DNA of 64,000 nt from Nitrospinaceae bacterium. Lineage in GTDB: Bacteria > Nitrospinota > Nitrospinia > Nitrospinales > Nitrospinaceae. Position numbers and translations under genes: made by a program. Below are positions 32,931 to 41,580 of this stretch, in pieces (within the stretch, counting starts at the first letter, position 1; each line of letters opens with the position of its first letter). The notes beneath the pieces were generated by a model. The model did no database searches and was not told the origin of the DNA. It saw nothing but the letters and a program-made list of their open reading frames with translations. The DNA lies in assembly GCA_024644405.1 (NCBI GenBank), contig JAHELC010000002.1, positions 1-64,000 on the forward strand, given 5' to 3'.

Positions 32931-33066
32931 GCATCGACCAGATACCCTCGCCAGCCCTTTTCTGGACAGAAAATTTGCTGACGGCTTAATTACAAGAGAG
33001 CATCCCAGGGCGCAATTTTGAATTTAGGTCCAGCGTTACGCTGGCCCGCGGCGGGTTCACTGCCCG

Positions 33067-33095
33067 TTGACATAGGAGGCGAGGCAGGATATGTT
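33067..33095 (+). promoter_or_regulatory. Candidate sigma-70 promoter for the SpoIIAA-like gene
   Basis: TTGACA (33067-33072), 17-bp spacer, TATGTT (33090-33095), ending 32 bp before the ATG of the next gene. A full -35 box and optimal spacing make it one of the better promoter matches in the window. Confidence 0.55.
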
Positions 33096-33127
33096 TAAGA
33101 ATATAACCTTAGAATGAGGTAACGCCT

Positions 33128-33493
33128 ATGATTCAGCATGAAATGCACCCCGACACAGGAATTTTGATCGTAAAACCCCAGGGACCGCTGGCGGCCGAGG
33201 ATTTTGAGGCCATTGCCCGGGATGCCGACGGCTACATCGAGTCGCATGGCGCGCTGAACGGATTGGTGATCTGCGCAAAAAAATTTCCAGGTTATAAAAA
33301 TACACAGGGCCTGTTGTCTCATCTGCGGTTCGTTCGGGGCCATCACCGGAATATTAAAAAGGTGGCCTTCGTCAGCGACTCCCCTTTTTTCAAGGTTGCG
33401 TCGCGGTTGGTGGGACGCTGTGTTCAACCGAACGTGAAGCATTTCCGGTACAAGCACGAAGATTCGGCCATGAATTGGATCGGTTTATCCTAA
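33128..33493 (+). CDS. SpoIIAA-like (STAS-fold) protein
   Basis: A 121-residue soluble protein resembling the SpoIIAA-like family: an N-terminal strand pair (TGILIVKPQGPLAAEDFEAIA), a helix, and the central hydrophobic strand (KVAFVSDSPFFKVASRLVG). Members have a STAS fold and are often found singly; function is unknown. GAGGT lies 8 bases before the ATG. It may form a run with the next two genes. Confidence 0.8.
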   Translation: MIQHEMHPDTGILIVKPQGPLAAEDFEAIARDADGYIESHGALNGLVICAKKFPGYKNTQGLLSHLRFVRGHHRNIKKVAFVSDSPFFKVASRLVGRCVQPNVKHFRYKHEDSAMNWIGLS

Positions 33494-33550
33494 CCGATAC
33501 CCTCATCACAAATCTGGTCCCGCCGGCGATACCGGCAACCGCTTGAGAAT

Positions 33551-34177
33551 ATGAAAATACCTCACATGAATGTTAAACCTGTCTTTTTGTGCGGGCTCGC
33601 GATTCTTATCGGGCTTACTGCCTGCGGCGGCGAGTCCACCGGTCGCAACGGAATTCTGAGCGACTATTCCAAACTCCAGAAAAATCCCCGATTCGAGGGC
33701 TCGCGGATTTATGCCAATCCCGAGACACCTTTAAAAAATTATTCACGGTTTATCGTGAACCCGGTGCAAGTACGGTTGTCCTCCGTGGGAGCCTACCGGG
33801 GCGCCGACCCGACCCAACAGCAGGAGATGTCTCAATATGCTCATCAACAATTTGTCTCTGCGTTGCAAAAAGGCGGATACGAAGTGGTGACCAGTCCCGG
33901 ACCGGGAACCTTGATATTGCGGAGCGCCTTGACGGAAGTGGCGCCGAGCGAACTCAAGCCCCGTTCATTTCTGATGAATATCAGCCTCGGGGGCGCCTCC
34001 ATTGAAGCGGAGTTCGTCGATGCCCTGTCGGGTGAAGTCGTCGTGGCGGTTATGGAATCGCAAAGAGGCAAAAAAGTCGCGGCGGATTTAAACCAATTCG
34101 ATAATGCAAAAAACGTCATTGATCGCTGGGCCGAAAGACTGGTTCAACGCTTGGACGAAGAACACGGAAAAAAGTGA
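33551..34177 (+). CDS. DUF3313-like lipoprotein
   Basis: A 208-residue lipoprotein: signal peptide with lipobox LTAC (Cys25), then GGESTGRNGILSDYSKLQKNP, a typical DUF3313 opening, and a C-terminal part with alternating strands (LILRSALTEVAP...IEAEFVDALSGEVV) and helix ending in charged residues. Probably anchored to the outer membrane; no biochemical role is known. Six to nine bases separate it from the next gene. Confidence 0.8.
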   Translation: MKIPHMNVKPVFLCGLAILIGLTACGGESTGRNGILSDYSKLQKNPRFEGSRIYANPETPLKNYSRFIVNPVQVRLSSVGAYRGADPTQQQEMSQYAHQQFVSALQKGGYEVVTSPGPGTLILRSALTEVAPSELKPRSFLMNISLGGASIEAEFVDALSGEVVVAVMESQRGKKVAADLNQFDNAKNVIDRWAERLVQRLDEEHGKK

Positions 34178-34186
34178 GATCCATTG

Positions 34187-34750
34187 ATGACCGATGAAAT
34201 TATCAAGAACCTGGGGCCGCTGGCTCCGCTGGCGGGAATCTGGGAAGGCGTCAAAGGGGATGACACCGCGCCTTCCGACGACCGCGGAAAGGAAACCAAC
34301 AAATTCCGCGAGCGCCTGACATTCGAACCGATAGGACCGGTGGACAATCACGAGCAGAAGCTGTACGGCCTGCGCTATGCCACCATGGCCTGGCGCCTGG
34401 GCGAGGACAATCCCTTCCACGAAGAGCGGGGGTACTGGCTGTGGGATGCCCAAGCCAAGCAGGTGCTGCGTTGTTTCATCGTGCCGCGCGGGGTGGCAGT
34501 CATTGCGGGGGGCACCGTGGAGCCGGGCGCGAACACATTCGAGCTGGCAGCGGACGTCGGGTCAGAAACCTATGGCATCTGCTCCAATCAATTCCTCGAC
34601 AAGGAATTCAAAACCGTGCGCTATGAGTTGAAGGTCACGATCCACGACGATCAAAGCTTCAGTTACGAGGAAGACACCCAACTGCAAATCAAGGGCCGCA
34701 AAGACCTCTTCCACCACATTGACAAAAATACCTTGAAACGGTCCGCCTGA
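34187..34750 (+). CDS. Nitrobindin-like beta-barrel (FABP-like) protein
   Basis: A 187-residue protein with the nitrobindin-type opening LGPLAPLAGIWEGVKGDD and alternating strands matching a ten-stranded lipocalin/FABP-like barrel (LTFEPIGPV, LYGLRYATMAW, HEERGYWLWD, CFIVPRGVAVIAGG). Nitrobindins bind heme or other small hydrophobic ligands; the heme-ligand His could not be placed with certainty here. ATG at 34187 chosen over a TTG three bases upstream. Confidence 0.72.
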   Translation: MTDEIIKNLGPLAPLAGIWEGVKGDDTAPSDDRGKETNKFRERLTFEPIGPVDNHEQKLYGLRYATMAWRLGEDNPFHEERGYWLWDAQAKQVLRCFIVPRGVAVIAGGTVEPGANTFELAADVGSETYGICSNQFLDKEFKTVRYELKVTIHDDQSFSYEEDTQLQIKGRKDLFHHIDKNTLKRSA

Positions 34751-34752
34751 AA

Positions 34753-36840
34753 TCAGATCGCAAATAATTCCTTCAAGACTTCCAAACACCGGGGATCATA
34801 TAATCCGGTCTTGGTTTCTTTCTCAATTTCTCGGATCGCACTCTTGTATTCCCACGTTTCCGCATACAGACGTTTTGAGGTCATGGCGTCAAACGTATCC
34901 GCTACCGCCAGAATTCTTCCTCCGATGGGAATTTCCTCGCCTTTCAATCCATTGGGATACCCGGACCCGTTCCACCGTTCGTGGTGCGAGGCGACTATCT
35001 CCAACAGGGATTCAGACTGATACCCCATCTGTTTAATCAACCGGCAGCTTTCTGAAGGGTGCTTTTTGAAAATTTCATATTCTGCTGGAGTCAGCTTTCT
35101 ATTATTGTCCAGCAATTCCGAGGGAATAATGGCATTGCCGACATCGTGCAAAAATGCGGCTATCAGAAGGTTTTCTTTTTCTTCCAGAGACAATTCCATC
35201 ACATCCGCCATAGCGTAAGCAAGGGTCGCAACCATTTTTCCATGACCGATCCGCCCATCAATACTTTCAATGGGAAGGATCACTTCATCTGGAATATTTA
35301 TCTTAGCTGCAAACTCACTATATTTATCGTAAAAGATCTCAGGAATTTTAGATCGATTGAGTGCATTGTCAATTAACCCGATGACCCGGTATACCGCCAT
35401 GCGATCCTTTTTCCCTTTGATGGCAATCTTTTCAAATTCCTCTTTCTTTAAATTGGCATCTGCAAATCCCAACCTGGCTTTTGTGTTATCGGGATCCAGT
35501 TTCAAAACCTTTTGAAAACAATCAATGGCAGCGCTGGCCGCTTTCATTTCAAAATAGGCATTTCCCAGGGCATTCAGATTATCAATATTATCCGGGGTTT
35601 CAGCTAAATCAGTTTCCAACCTTTTGATTTTCTTTTCCAGGACTTCATCCGACGATCGCTGACCGGCAAAATTGTTGACCTGTGCGGCCAGGATATACGG
35701 TTTGACATCGGAATAGGTTTCTTCATCGATAAAGACTCCGCCGGGATCACAGATGTTTTCCAGCCGGGACGCCAGGTTGGCGGTATCTCCAATACATGAA
35801 TAACTTTTTCTTTTGGATCCAAACAAACCGATGACCGAAGGACCGGTAGCGATTCCAATCCGCATTTCCCAGTTGGTATTTAATTCCTTGAGACAACTCT
35901 GCATATTGAGCGCGGCTAGAACCGCCATCAAGGAATGCATCTGGTAATTGATGGGAGCCCCGAACTCAACCATTATTCCGTCACCCATGTATTTATCGAT
36001 GTGGCCAAAATATTTTATGATGCTTTCTTCCATTTTATTCAGGTAGGTATTCAATTCATCTACAACCTGTTCCGGAGGATGCGTGTCGGAATAAGAAGTA
36101 AAATCCTTGAGATCTGAAAAAAGAACTGAAATCCGCCTTTTCTCCGTGCGCAATTTTCCTTCAATCATCATGCGCGCTACATTCCCATCCATCACGGAAA
36201 ACAAGGTGTCCTCCACCTTGGTTTTCAGAGTTTCAATGGTCCTGTGGGAACGCTCCAATTCCTGGGTTCTCTCCGCAACCTGCATTTCCAACTGGTCGGT
36301 GTGCTTGTTCAATTCCTGATTGGAAATTTTCAGCAATGCCTTTTCTTTGGACAAATCGTTTTGCAGTTTTTTATTGTTTTTCAATTCCGATCTAAACCGT
36401 TCGGACAAGCTACCGACTCCCCAGGCGGACAGGATCAGAAAACCTCCCCAAACGATCAAATTGAAGTACAAATCGAATTCTCCGGTTTGCACCAGATAAT
36501 TTTCCTTATCCGCCAGGACAAATACCCAAATCATGAGAGTTGCAAAAAACGCACCCAGAACGGCTGTTTTTTTTCCAAGAAAGTACCCGGCTATCATTAT
36601 GGGAAGGAAGTAAAAATTCAGAAATGCGACTTTGGAATAAATAAAATAATTGATCAGACTGACACTGACCAGAATCAAGAGAATAAAAATACCCTCAAAA
36701 TTCCTGAAAATATAATCCCTGATAACACCCATCGAGCTGAAAGCATCGCTCTTTCTCAGAATCTCAATTTCAGTCTCTGCCTCGGAAGGATTGTTAACGG
36801 GTTGGACTTCCAGCTGTGTCTGCGATTCCTGGTCCATCAT
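34753..36840 (-). CDS. Membrane nucleotide cyclase - TPR - HD-GYP hybrid
   Basis: A 695-residue signalling protein. Order: four membrane spans (about 50-145), coiled coil (150-215), class III nucleotide cyclase domain (236-385) with metal Asp243 (FSDLKDF) and Asp287 (MGDGIM) and the ANLASRLE segment, a linker with TPR-like helices (405-475), and a C-terminal HD-GYP domain (about 520-690) with HD at 565-566 (FLHDVGN) and HHERWNGSGYP at 619-629. HD-GYP domains hydrolyse cyclic dinucleotides; the usual HDIGK Lys is Asn569 here. It could make cAMP/cGMP and degrade c-di-GMP in one chain. Follows a long GC-rich leader element. Confidence 0.9.
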   Translation of the reverse strand: MMDQESQTQLEVQPVNNPSEAETEIEILRKSDAFSSMGVIRDYIFRNFEGIFILLILVSVSLINYFIYSKVAFLNFYFLPIMIAGYFLGKKTAVLGAFFATLMIWVFVLADKENYLVQTGEFDLYFNLIVWGGFLILSAWGVGSLSERFRSELKNNKKLQNDLSKEKALLKISNQELNKHTDQLEMQVAERTQELERSHRTIETLKTKVEDTLFSVMDGNVARMMIEGKLRTEKRRISVLFSDLKDFTSYSDTHPPEQVVDELNTYLNKMEESIIKYFGHIDKYMGDGIMVEFGAPINYQMHSLMAVLAALNMQSCLKELNTNWEMRIGIATGPSVIGLFGSKRKSYSCIGDTANLASRLENICDPGGVFIDEETYSDVKPYILAAQVNNFAGQRSSDEVLEKKIKRLETDLAETPDNIDNLNALGNAYFEMKAASAAIDCFQKVLKLDPDNTKARLGFADANLKKEEFEKIAIKGKKDRMAVYRVIGLIDNALNRSKIPEIFYDKYSEFAAKINIPDEVILPIESIDGRIGHGKMVATLAYAMADVMELSLEEKENLLIAAFLHDVGNAIIPSELLDNNRKLTPAEYEIFKKHPSESCRLIKQMGYQSESLLEIVASHHERWNGSGYPNGLKGEEIPIGGRILAVADTFDAMTSKRLYAETWEYKSAIREIEKETKTGLYDPRCLEVLKELFAI

Positions 36841-36944
36841 TCCAAAGTTTCCTATTTAGTTCGCTGATATTTATCGGGGTCTATAGATTTTTAGTATAAA
36901 GGCATAAATCAAAAATAAAACCCGGGGTGTAAAATTTTTAGCTT

Positions 36945-37033
36945 GGGGCGGCAAGCCAGTTGTGGGCAGTGGCCTGGAGTCGGCTGCCCTCAGGAACCGG
37001 GTCCGGGGGTATTCCCGCGGGTCCCACAGCCCC
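36945..37033. ncRNA. GC-rich structured element between the cyclase gene and selO
   Basis: An 89-bp GC-rich island in AT-rich flanks. On the minus strand it can form GGGGC/GCCCC and TGTGGG/CCCACA outer helices, a hairpin CCGCGGG-AATA-CCCCCGG and a second CCTGAG/CTCCAGG hairpin. It lies 104 bp upstream of the cyclase/HD-GYP start (same strand) and 164 bp upstream of selO (opposite strand). It does not match any tRNA, tmRNA, SRP or c-di-GMP riboswitch consensus I can recall. A 5'-UTR element or a separate RNA are both possible. The rest of gap 36841-37197 shows nothing clear. Confidence 0.35.
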
Positions 37034-37197
37034 TTATAAAATAATGAGATACCTCCAGAGGGTTTGATCTTCGGTCCCTCTTTCGGGTGCATCTTCGTTT
37101 TGCGGATAAACTGCTTCATTATTAGAACCTTTAAGCCGGGTTCACCATCTTATTTCCTTAATACTTATCTGGAACTCACCCGGATGGATTGCTTTGC

Positions 37198-38682
37198 ATG
37201 AACACATTGGAACATTTCGATTGGAATCATTCCTTTTTTGATCTGGGGCCGGATTATTACCAGGCGAAATCGCCTGATCCCGTAGCCGCTCCTTATCTCA
37301 TTGACGGCAACCCGGAAGCGGCGGCGCTGATCGGACTGGATTCTGCAGAGTTTGCACGCAAAGAATTTGTTGAATATTTTTCCGGCAACCTTCCCCTCCC
37401 GGGAGCGCAACCGCTGGCAATGGATTACTCCGGGCATCAATTCGGTATGTACAATCCGCGTTTGGGAGATGGACGGGGACTCTTGCTGGGCGCCGCCGGA
37501 AACGGATCGGGACGCCCCTGGGATGTCTACCTGAAAGGTTGCGGTCCAACGCGATTCGCCCGCGGATTCGACGGCCGTGCCACTCTGCGCGCCTCCATCC
37601 GGGAATACCTGGGCGGCGAGGCGGTGCATGGACTCGGCATCCCGACGACACGTTCACTGGCGGTGATCGGCATCGGTGAACTGGTGTACCGGGAGACGCC
37701 GCAACCGGGCGCCCTGCTGGTGCGGTTGAGCGACACGCATGTCCGGTTCGGAAGTTTCGAAAATTTTCACTACACCAACCGCCCGGAAGCGGTCACCCGG
37801 CTGGCCGACTTCGTGATCCAGCATCATTACCCCGAACTTGCAAACGAAGCCAACAACTATCAACTGCTGTTCCGCAGCGTAATGCTGAAGACAGCACTGT
37901 TGATCGCCCACTGGCAGTCGGTGGGCTTCATCCACGGCGTGATGAATACCGACAACATGACCCTCACCGGCGCGACGTTCGATTACGGTCCTTTCGGATT
38001 CATGGACCGGTTCAATCCCGACTTCACCCCGAATCATACCGACGGGCGAGGCCGCTATGCATTCGGGCGGCAGGCGGAGATCGGCCACTGGAATCTCGCC
38101 AAGCTGGGTGAAACGCTGACGCATTTGATCGCACCGGAAGTCATCACCGAAGAACTGGAACAATACCAGCCGGCGTTCAATCGAATTTACAATGAGCTCA
38201 TGGGCCAAAAGCTGGGTCTCGAGATTCTGGACTCGGAGTTCACCACCCTGGTGGGTATCCTGTTTCATATCCTGTATCAAAACCAGGTGGACTACACCCT
38301 GTTCTTTCGCAACCTGTCCGCTTTTCCGGAGGAAGTGCCTGCGGCCCTGCGCCAGGGGTTCGACAATCCCAAGGACCTCGACTCCTGGCTCGACATGTAT
38401 CGCAAGTTGATCGAACGGGAGGACCCCGACCTCGATGAAAGAACGGACGCCATGAACCGGGTCAACCCCAGGTTCATCCTGAGGAATTACCTGCTGGAAC
38501 GCGCCATCGACAAAGCGTTGAAACAAACCGATTATTCGGAAGTGGAACGCCTGCGCATTCTTCTGCAGGATCCCTATAACGACCGGCCCGAAATTTTCAG
38601 CCGGTACGGCATCGATCCCGAAGTGTATGCCGCCGCAACCCCGGAATCGCACATCGAGATGCGTCTCAGCTGTTCCGCCTGA
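37198..38682 (+). CDS. selO: SelO/YdiU-family protein AMPylator (Cys form)
   Basis: Pseudokinase-fold enzyme that transfers AMP to protein Ser/Thr/Tyr residues in known members. The 494-residue product has the N-terminal signature MDYSGHQFGMYNPRLGDGR (about 80-98), the DxGRATLRASIREYL segment, the nucleotide-site FIHGVMNTDNM and DYGPFGFMD. It ends SCSA, so Cys occupies the site where eukaryotic SelO has selenocysteine. I chose ATG at 37198 over a TTG nine bases upstream. Confidence 0.95.
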   Translation: MNTLEHFDWNHSFFDLGPDYYQAKSPDPVAAPYLIDGNPEAAALIGLDSAEFARKEFVEYFSGNLPLPGAQPLAMDYSGHQFGMYNPRLGDGRGLLLGAAGNGSGRPWDVYLKGCGPTRFARGFDGRATLRASIREYLGGEAVHGLGIPTTRSLAVIGIGELVYRETPQPGALLVRLSDTHVRFGSFENFHYTNRPEAVTRLADFVIQHHYPELANEANNYQLLFRSVMLKTALLIAHWQSVGFIHGVMNTDNMTLTGATFDYGPFGFMDRFNPDFTPNHTDGRGRYAFGRQAEIGHWNLAKLGETLTHLIAPEVITEELEQYQPAFNRIYNELMGQKLGLEILDSEFTTLVGILFHILYQNQVDYTLFFRNLSAFPEEVPAALRQGFDNPKDLDSWLDMYRKLIEREDPDLDERTDAMNRVNPRFILRNYLLERAIDKALKQTDYSEVERLRILLQDPYNDRPEIFSRYGIDPEVYAAATPESHIEMRLSCSA

Positions 38683-38837
38683 CCGGACTACGTCCGGAGG
38701 AAATTTCGCTGGGGCGTTGCTACGCGATCCGGAAGTTATCTTCGCCAAGTACGACTTTTAAGTTTTCTGTTGAAGGAGGCATCCTGATTTAGAATAATGG
38801 GATGGATTTCATCCGGAGCTTTGCAGGCAAAATCAAC

Positions 38838-39494
38838 ATGAACGAAAATTTCAATCCATCACGCAGGCACTTTGTCAAAAGCAGTCTTGTTCTGGGGACT
38901 TGGGTGGCCGCAGAAATTCTTAAACCCGCATCGGTCATCGCGGCGTGTGCCCCAACACCACCGGAAACCGAGGGTCCTTTTTATCCCGTAAACTTTCCAG
39001 TAGACAATGACAACGATCTCACATTCGTCGAGAATCAATCCCAAAAAGCGCAAGGCGAAGTCATATGGGTCCAGGGCCAGGTGCAGGATGAAGCCTGCCG
39101 ACCGGTTCCCGGAGCTTTAGTGGAAATCTGGCAGGCGTGCACCACGGGACGCTATAATCATCCCGGCGACACCAATCCCGCGAAACTGGACCCAAACTTT
39201 CAATACTGGGGTAAGGCCGTTACCAATGGCAAGGGAGAGTATGGATTTAAAACCATCAAGCCGGGTTCCTATCCGGCCAGCTGGTTCTGGACCCGTCCGC
39301 CCCACATCCATTTTACGGTTCACTCACGCAGTCACTCCTCCCTGACCACACAGATGTATTTCGCCGGGGAACCGCTCAATCACAAAGACCGGCTGTTCCG
39401 GGCCCACCCCCCGGAAGAACAGGCCCAATGTCTCGTGGCTTTTCGCAAGGTGAAAAACGTTCTTGCCGGAAACTTCAATCTGACTTTGAAGTGA
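38838..39494 (+). CDS. Tat-exported intradiol ring-cleavage dioxygenase-like protein
   Basis: A 218-residue protein from ATG 38838: a Tat signal with SRRHFVK (about residues 8-14), then the intradiol dioxygenase core PTPPETEGPFYPVNFP, VQGQVQDEACRPVPGALVEIWQ, GRYNHPGD (Tyr ligand candidate), and PPHIHFTV with two His ligands. These Fe(III) enzymes open catechol rings with O2. Export as a folded Tat substrate suggests a periplasmic or surface role such as aromatic breakdown outside the cytoplasm. A start 36 bp upstream is possible but adds residues before the Tat motif. Confidence 0.85.
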   Translation: MNENFNPSRRHFVKSSLVLGTWVAAEILKPASVIAACAPTPPETEGPFYPVNFPVDNDNDLTFVENQSQKAQGEVIWVQGQVQDEACRPVPGALVEIWQACTTGRYNHPGDTNPAKLDPNFQYWGKAVTNGKGEYGFKTIKPGSYPASWFWTRPPHIHFTVHSRSHSSLTTQMYFAGEPLNHKDRLFRAHPPEEQAQCLVAFRKVKNVLAGNFNLTLK

Positions 39495-39581
39495 TCCGCG
39501 GAAAGAGAGAAGCAGGCAAACCGCAACCGGTAAAATTGAAACCCTGAAATGCGCCCATTGACTCTCGCTAACCACAAACCG

Positions 39582-40103
39582 TTAGCCAGTGCCCCCTCCG
39601 GGTAGGAGATCTTCGAGGAAGAAAGCAGCGAGTTCGGAGCGGCTGGCCAAGCCGGTTTTCTGGTAAATGGACTGCGACTGCTGTTGCACGGTTTTCAACC
39701 GGGTCTGGCGGATATCCGCAATCTCTTTGAGAGTGATTCCTTTGAGCAGAAGAAACCCGACTTCCTGTTCCGCCGGGGTCAGTTTCCATAAATTGAACTG
39801 GTCTTCGATTTTCTGTGAGAGGCCCACCAGCAATTGGTGCGTTTCTTTCTTCCACTGTTCCTTTTCATTTCGAACGCGGTCGAGGTCGCTCTTGAGCACC
39901 GTGACTTCCTGCCGGGCGTGGGTCAATTGCCGCACCCCCATCACGAACACCCCGCCGCTGATGGCAAAGAGAATACCTTCCAGAATAAGATGGCGACCGG
40001 TACTGCCGCTCTGGTAATCGTTGACCAGGTCCATCGCCACCAGCACGGCGAAGATGCCGGACCACACCAGCATCATCCATATCGCTTTTCGGGAATCCTC
40101 CAT
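39582..40103 (-). CDS. Membrane-bound LuxR-type HTH regulator
   Basis: A 173-residue protein with two N-terminal membrane spans (about 8-27 and 39-58), a coiled-coil linker (62-105) and a C-terminal LuxR-type helix-turn-helix (LTPAEQEVGFLLLKGITLKEIADIRQTRLKTVQQQSQSIYQKTGL). No receiver or ligand domain is present, so the signal would come from the membrane part. Divergent from the DUF2231 gene (133 bp between starts). Confidence 0.85.
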   Translation of the reverse strand: MEDSRKAIWMMLVWSGIFAVLVAMDLVNDYQSGSTGRHLILEGILFAISGGVFVMGVRQLTHARQEVTVLKSDLDRVRNEKEQWKKETHQLLVGLSQKIEDQFNLWKLTPAEQEVGFLLLKGITLKEIADIRQTRLKTVQQQSQSIYQKTGLASRSELAAFFLEDLLPGGGTG

Positions 40104-40236
40104 TTGGCCTATGGCTCCACGGATCGCTTTATATTATTAGAGGTTACCTATCCACCAAAGTCCGGATGGTGATTTTCAACCATTTGCCTAAAACTAGACA
40201 TGTCAGTTACGAATAATTTTGAAACAGGAGAATAGC

Positions 40237-40791
40237 ATGTTTGATTTGCCGTTACATCCCATCGTTGTACATTTCCCCATCGTGCTCGGCTCCCTGCTCC
40301 CCCTGCTGGCGATCGGATTGTGGTGGGCCATCAAAAAATGGCAGTGGACGCCGAAAGTCTGGGCGCTGGTCAGCGCCGTGGCTCTGATTTACACGCTGGC
40401 CGCCGCGACCGCAGTGCAACTGGGCGAAGAGGATGAAGAGAAAGTTGAAAAAGTGATCTCCGAAAAAGTGATCGAGGAACATGAAGAAGCCGGGGAATTG
40501 ATCCCGTGGCTTGCGGGCACTCTGTTTCTGGTATCGCTGGGCGGCTTTACCGTGAAGTATGCGAAACGGGCTCACCTGGCAATGATCGTGCTCAGCCTGG
40601 TCGCGCTGGTTCCGTTGATCAATGCCGGACATACGGGGGGGGAGCTGGTTTATGAACACGGTGCGGCGTTTGCCCACCTGTCACCGGAACACAAAGCCGC
40701 GATCCAATCCGGCACCATTCTGCAACTCCATGAAAAGGGGGATCACGATCACGATAAGGATGAGAAGGACGATCATGACAAAGACGATTGA
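40237..40791 (+). CDS. DUF2231 membrane protein with His/Asp-rich tail
   Basis: A 184-residue protein with three to four membrane spans; the opening MFDLPLHPIVVHFPIVLGSL matches DUF2231, including the HPxxVHFP motif. An acidic loop (EEDEEKVEKVISEK) follows the second span and the C-terminus is a His/Asp/Lys tract (GDHDHDKDEKDDHDKDD) that could bind metal. AGGAG lies 6 bases before ATG 40237. Function of the family is unknown. Confidence 0.85.
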   Translation: MFDLPLHPIVVHFPIVLGSLLPLLAIGLWWAIKKWQWTPKVWALVSAVALIYTLAAATAVQLGEEDEEKVEKVISEKVIEEHEEAGELIPWLAGTLFLVSLGGFTVKYAKRAHLAMIVLSLVALVPLINAGHTGGELVYEHGAAFAHLSPEHKAAIQSGTILQLHEKGDHDHDKDEKDDHDKDD

Positions 40792-40859
40792 GGACAACTT
40801 ATCGTGTAAGCGGGTGGGTTGCGGACCAACGCCTTAAACTTCCCCGCCACAGGTGAGTT

Positions 40860-41405
40860 TTATTTAAACGAGGTTTTGAACAGATCGGCGATGGCTTTTT
40901 TGCCGGCGTCGTTGAGGAAACGGGTGCCGGTGCCGGCGATGTGCCGTTTCTGGATTTTGGGATTGCCTTTCTCCCACTTCTCCCCGTTCCACCAGTGCCA
41001 CTGCTTTTGTTCCTGATCGAACACATGCAGGGATTTGTTGCAGAGCTTGGCAAATTCCGCGCCCCAGCCGGTGCCGCCCTTGACGGTGCCGTCGTCCAGA
41101 ATCTTACCCACCACAAACACCTCCTCGGCGCTGTTGATCTGGTGCCAGATACACTGCAGAACTTTCCTCAGGAGCGGACCCTGGGTGTAGGACCGGTTCA
41201 TCATTTTGGAAACGTAAGACAGGCTGACATCGCCCTGCAATAATTCCTCCTGAGTGAGTCGGCGCAGGCCGCGCTGGCGGGCGTCCTGGTGCCCCTCGAA
41301 GGTGAAATTGATTTCTTCCATCCCGGCCTTTTCGGCCGCCGCGCCGAATTCCGCCTCGGCCCCCCGGGCTCCGCCGCTGAACAACGTACACTCTTTCGCT
41401 TTCAT
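40860..41405 (-). CDS. SLOG-like nucleotide-binding Rossmann-fold protein
   Basis: A 181-residue protein with a Rossmann-type opening LFSGGARGAEAEFGAAAEKAG (residues about 8-28) and a second half with EEVFVVGKILDDGTVKGGTGWGAEFAKLCNKSLHVFDQEQKQWHWW, an arrangement seen in SLOG-superfamily proteins found in phage and bacterial genomes that bind nucleotides or cofactors. Trp-rich C-terminal segment and basic tail. GAGGAG lies before the ATG. It stands alone between the DUF2231 gene and the Fur-box region; no partner gene was identified. Confidence 0.65.
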   Translation of the reverse strand: MKAKECTLFSGGARGAEAEFGAAAEKAGMEEINFTFEGHQDARQRGLRRLTQEELLQGDVSLSYVSKMMNRSYTQGPLLRKVLQCIWHQINSAEEVFVVGKILDDGTVKGGTGWGAEFAKLCNKSLHVFDQEQKQWHWWNGEKWEKGNPKIQKRHIAGTGTRFLNDAGKKAIADLFKTSFK

Positions 41406-41580
41406 GCCTGTCTCCTCATTGTTCCTGTCAAGTCTGCCGGTTGTAACCGATGAGCGCGCTCACCTCAAGTAAAAATCTATGAAGATCAACAAATTAGGAA
41501 CCCTCCACCGTATCAGCACCATTATAAAATATTGATTTTATTTAATTTTTAATGATTCTAGTTTTTTGTGGAAAAATTGA

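Noticed and set aside
32806-33021. 71-codon plus-strand frame after the nfeD gene
   Set aside because: It translates straight through the tRNA/tmRNA-like relic and starts at TTG; the RNA relic explains the sequence better.
36871-37119. 82-codon minus-strand reading frame upstream of the cyclase gene
   Set aside because: It runs through the GC-rich structured element, has low-complexity composition, no family and no good ribosome-binding site; the RNA-structure explanation fits better.
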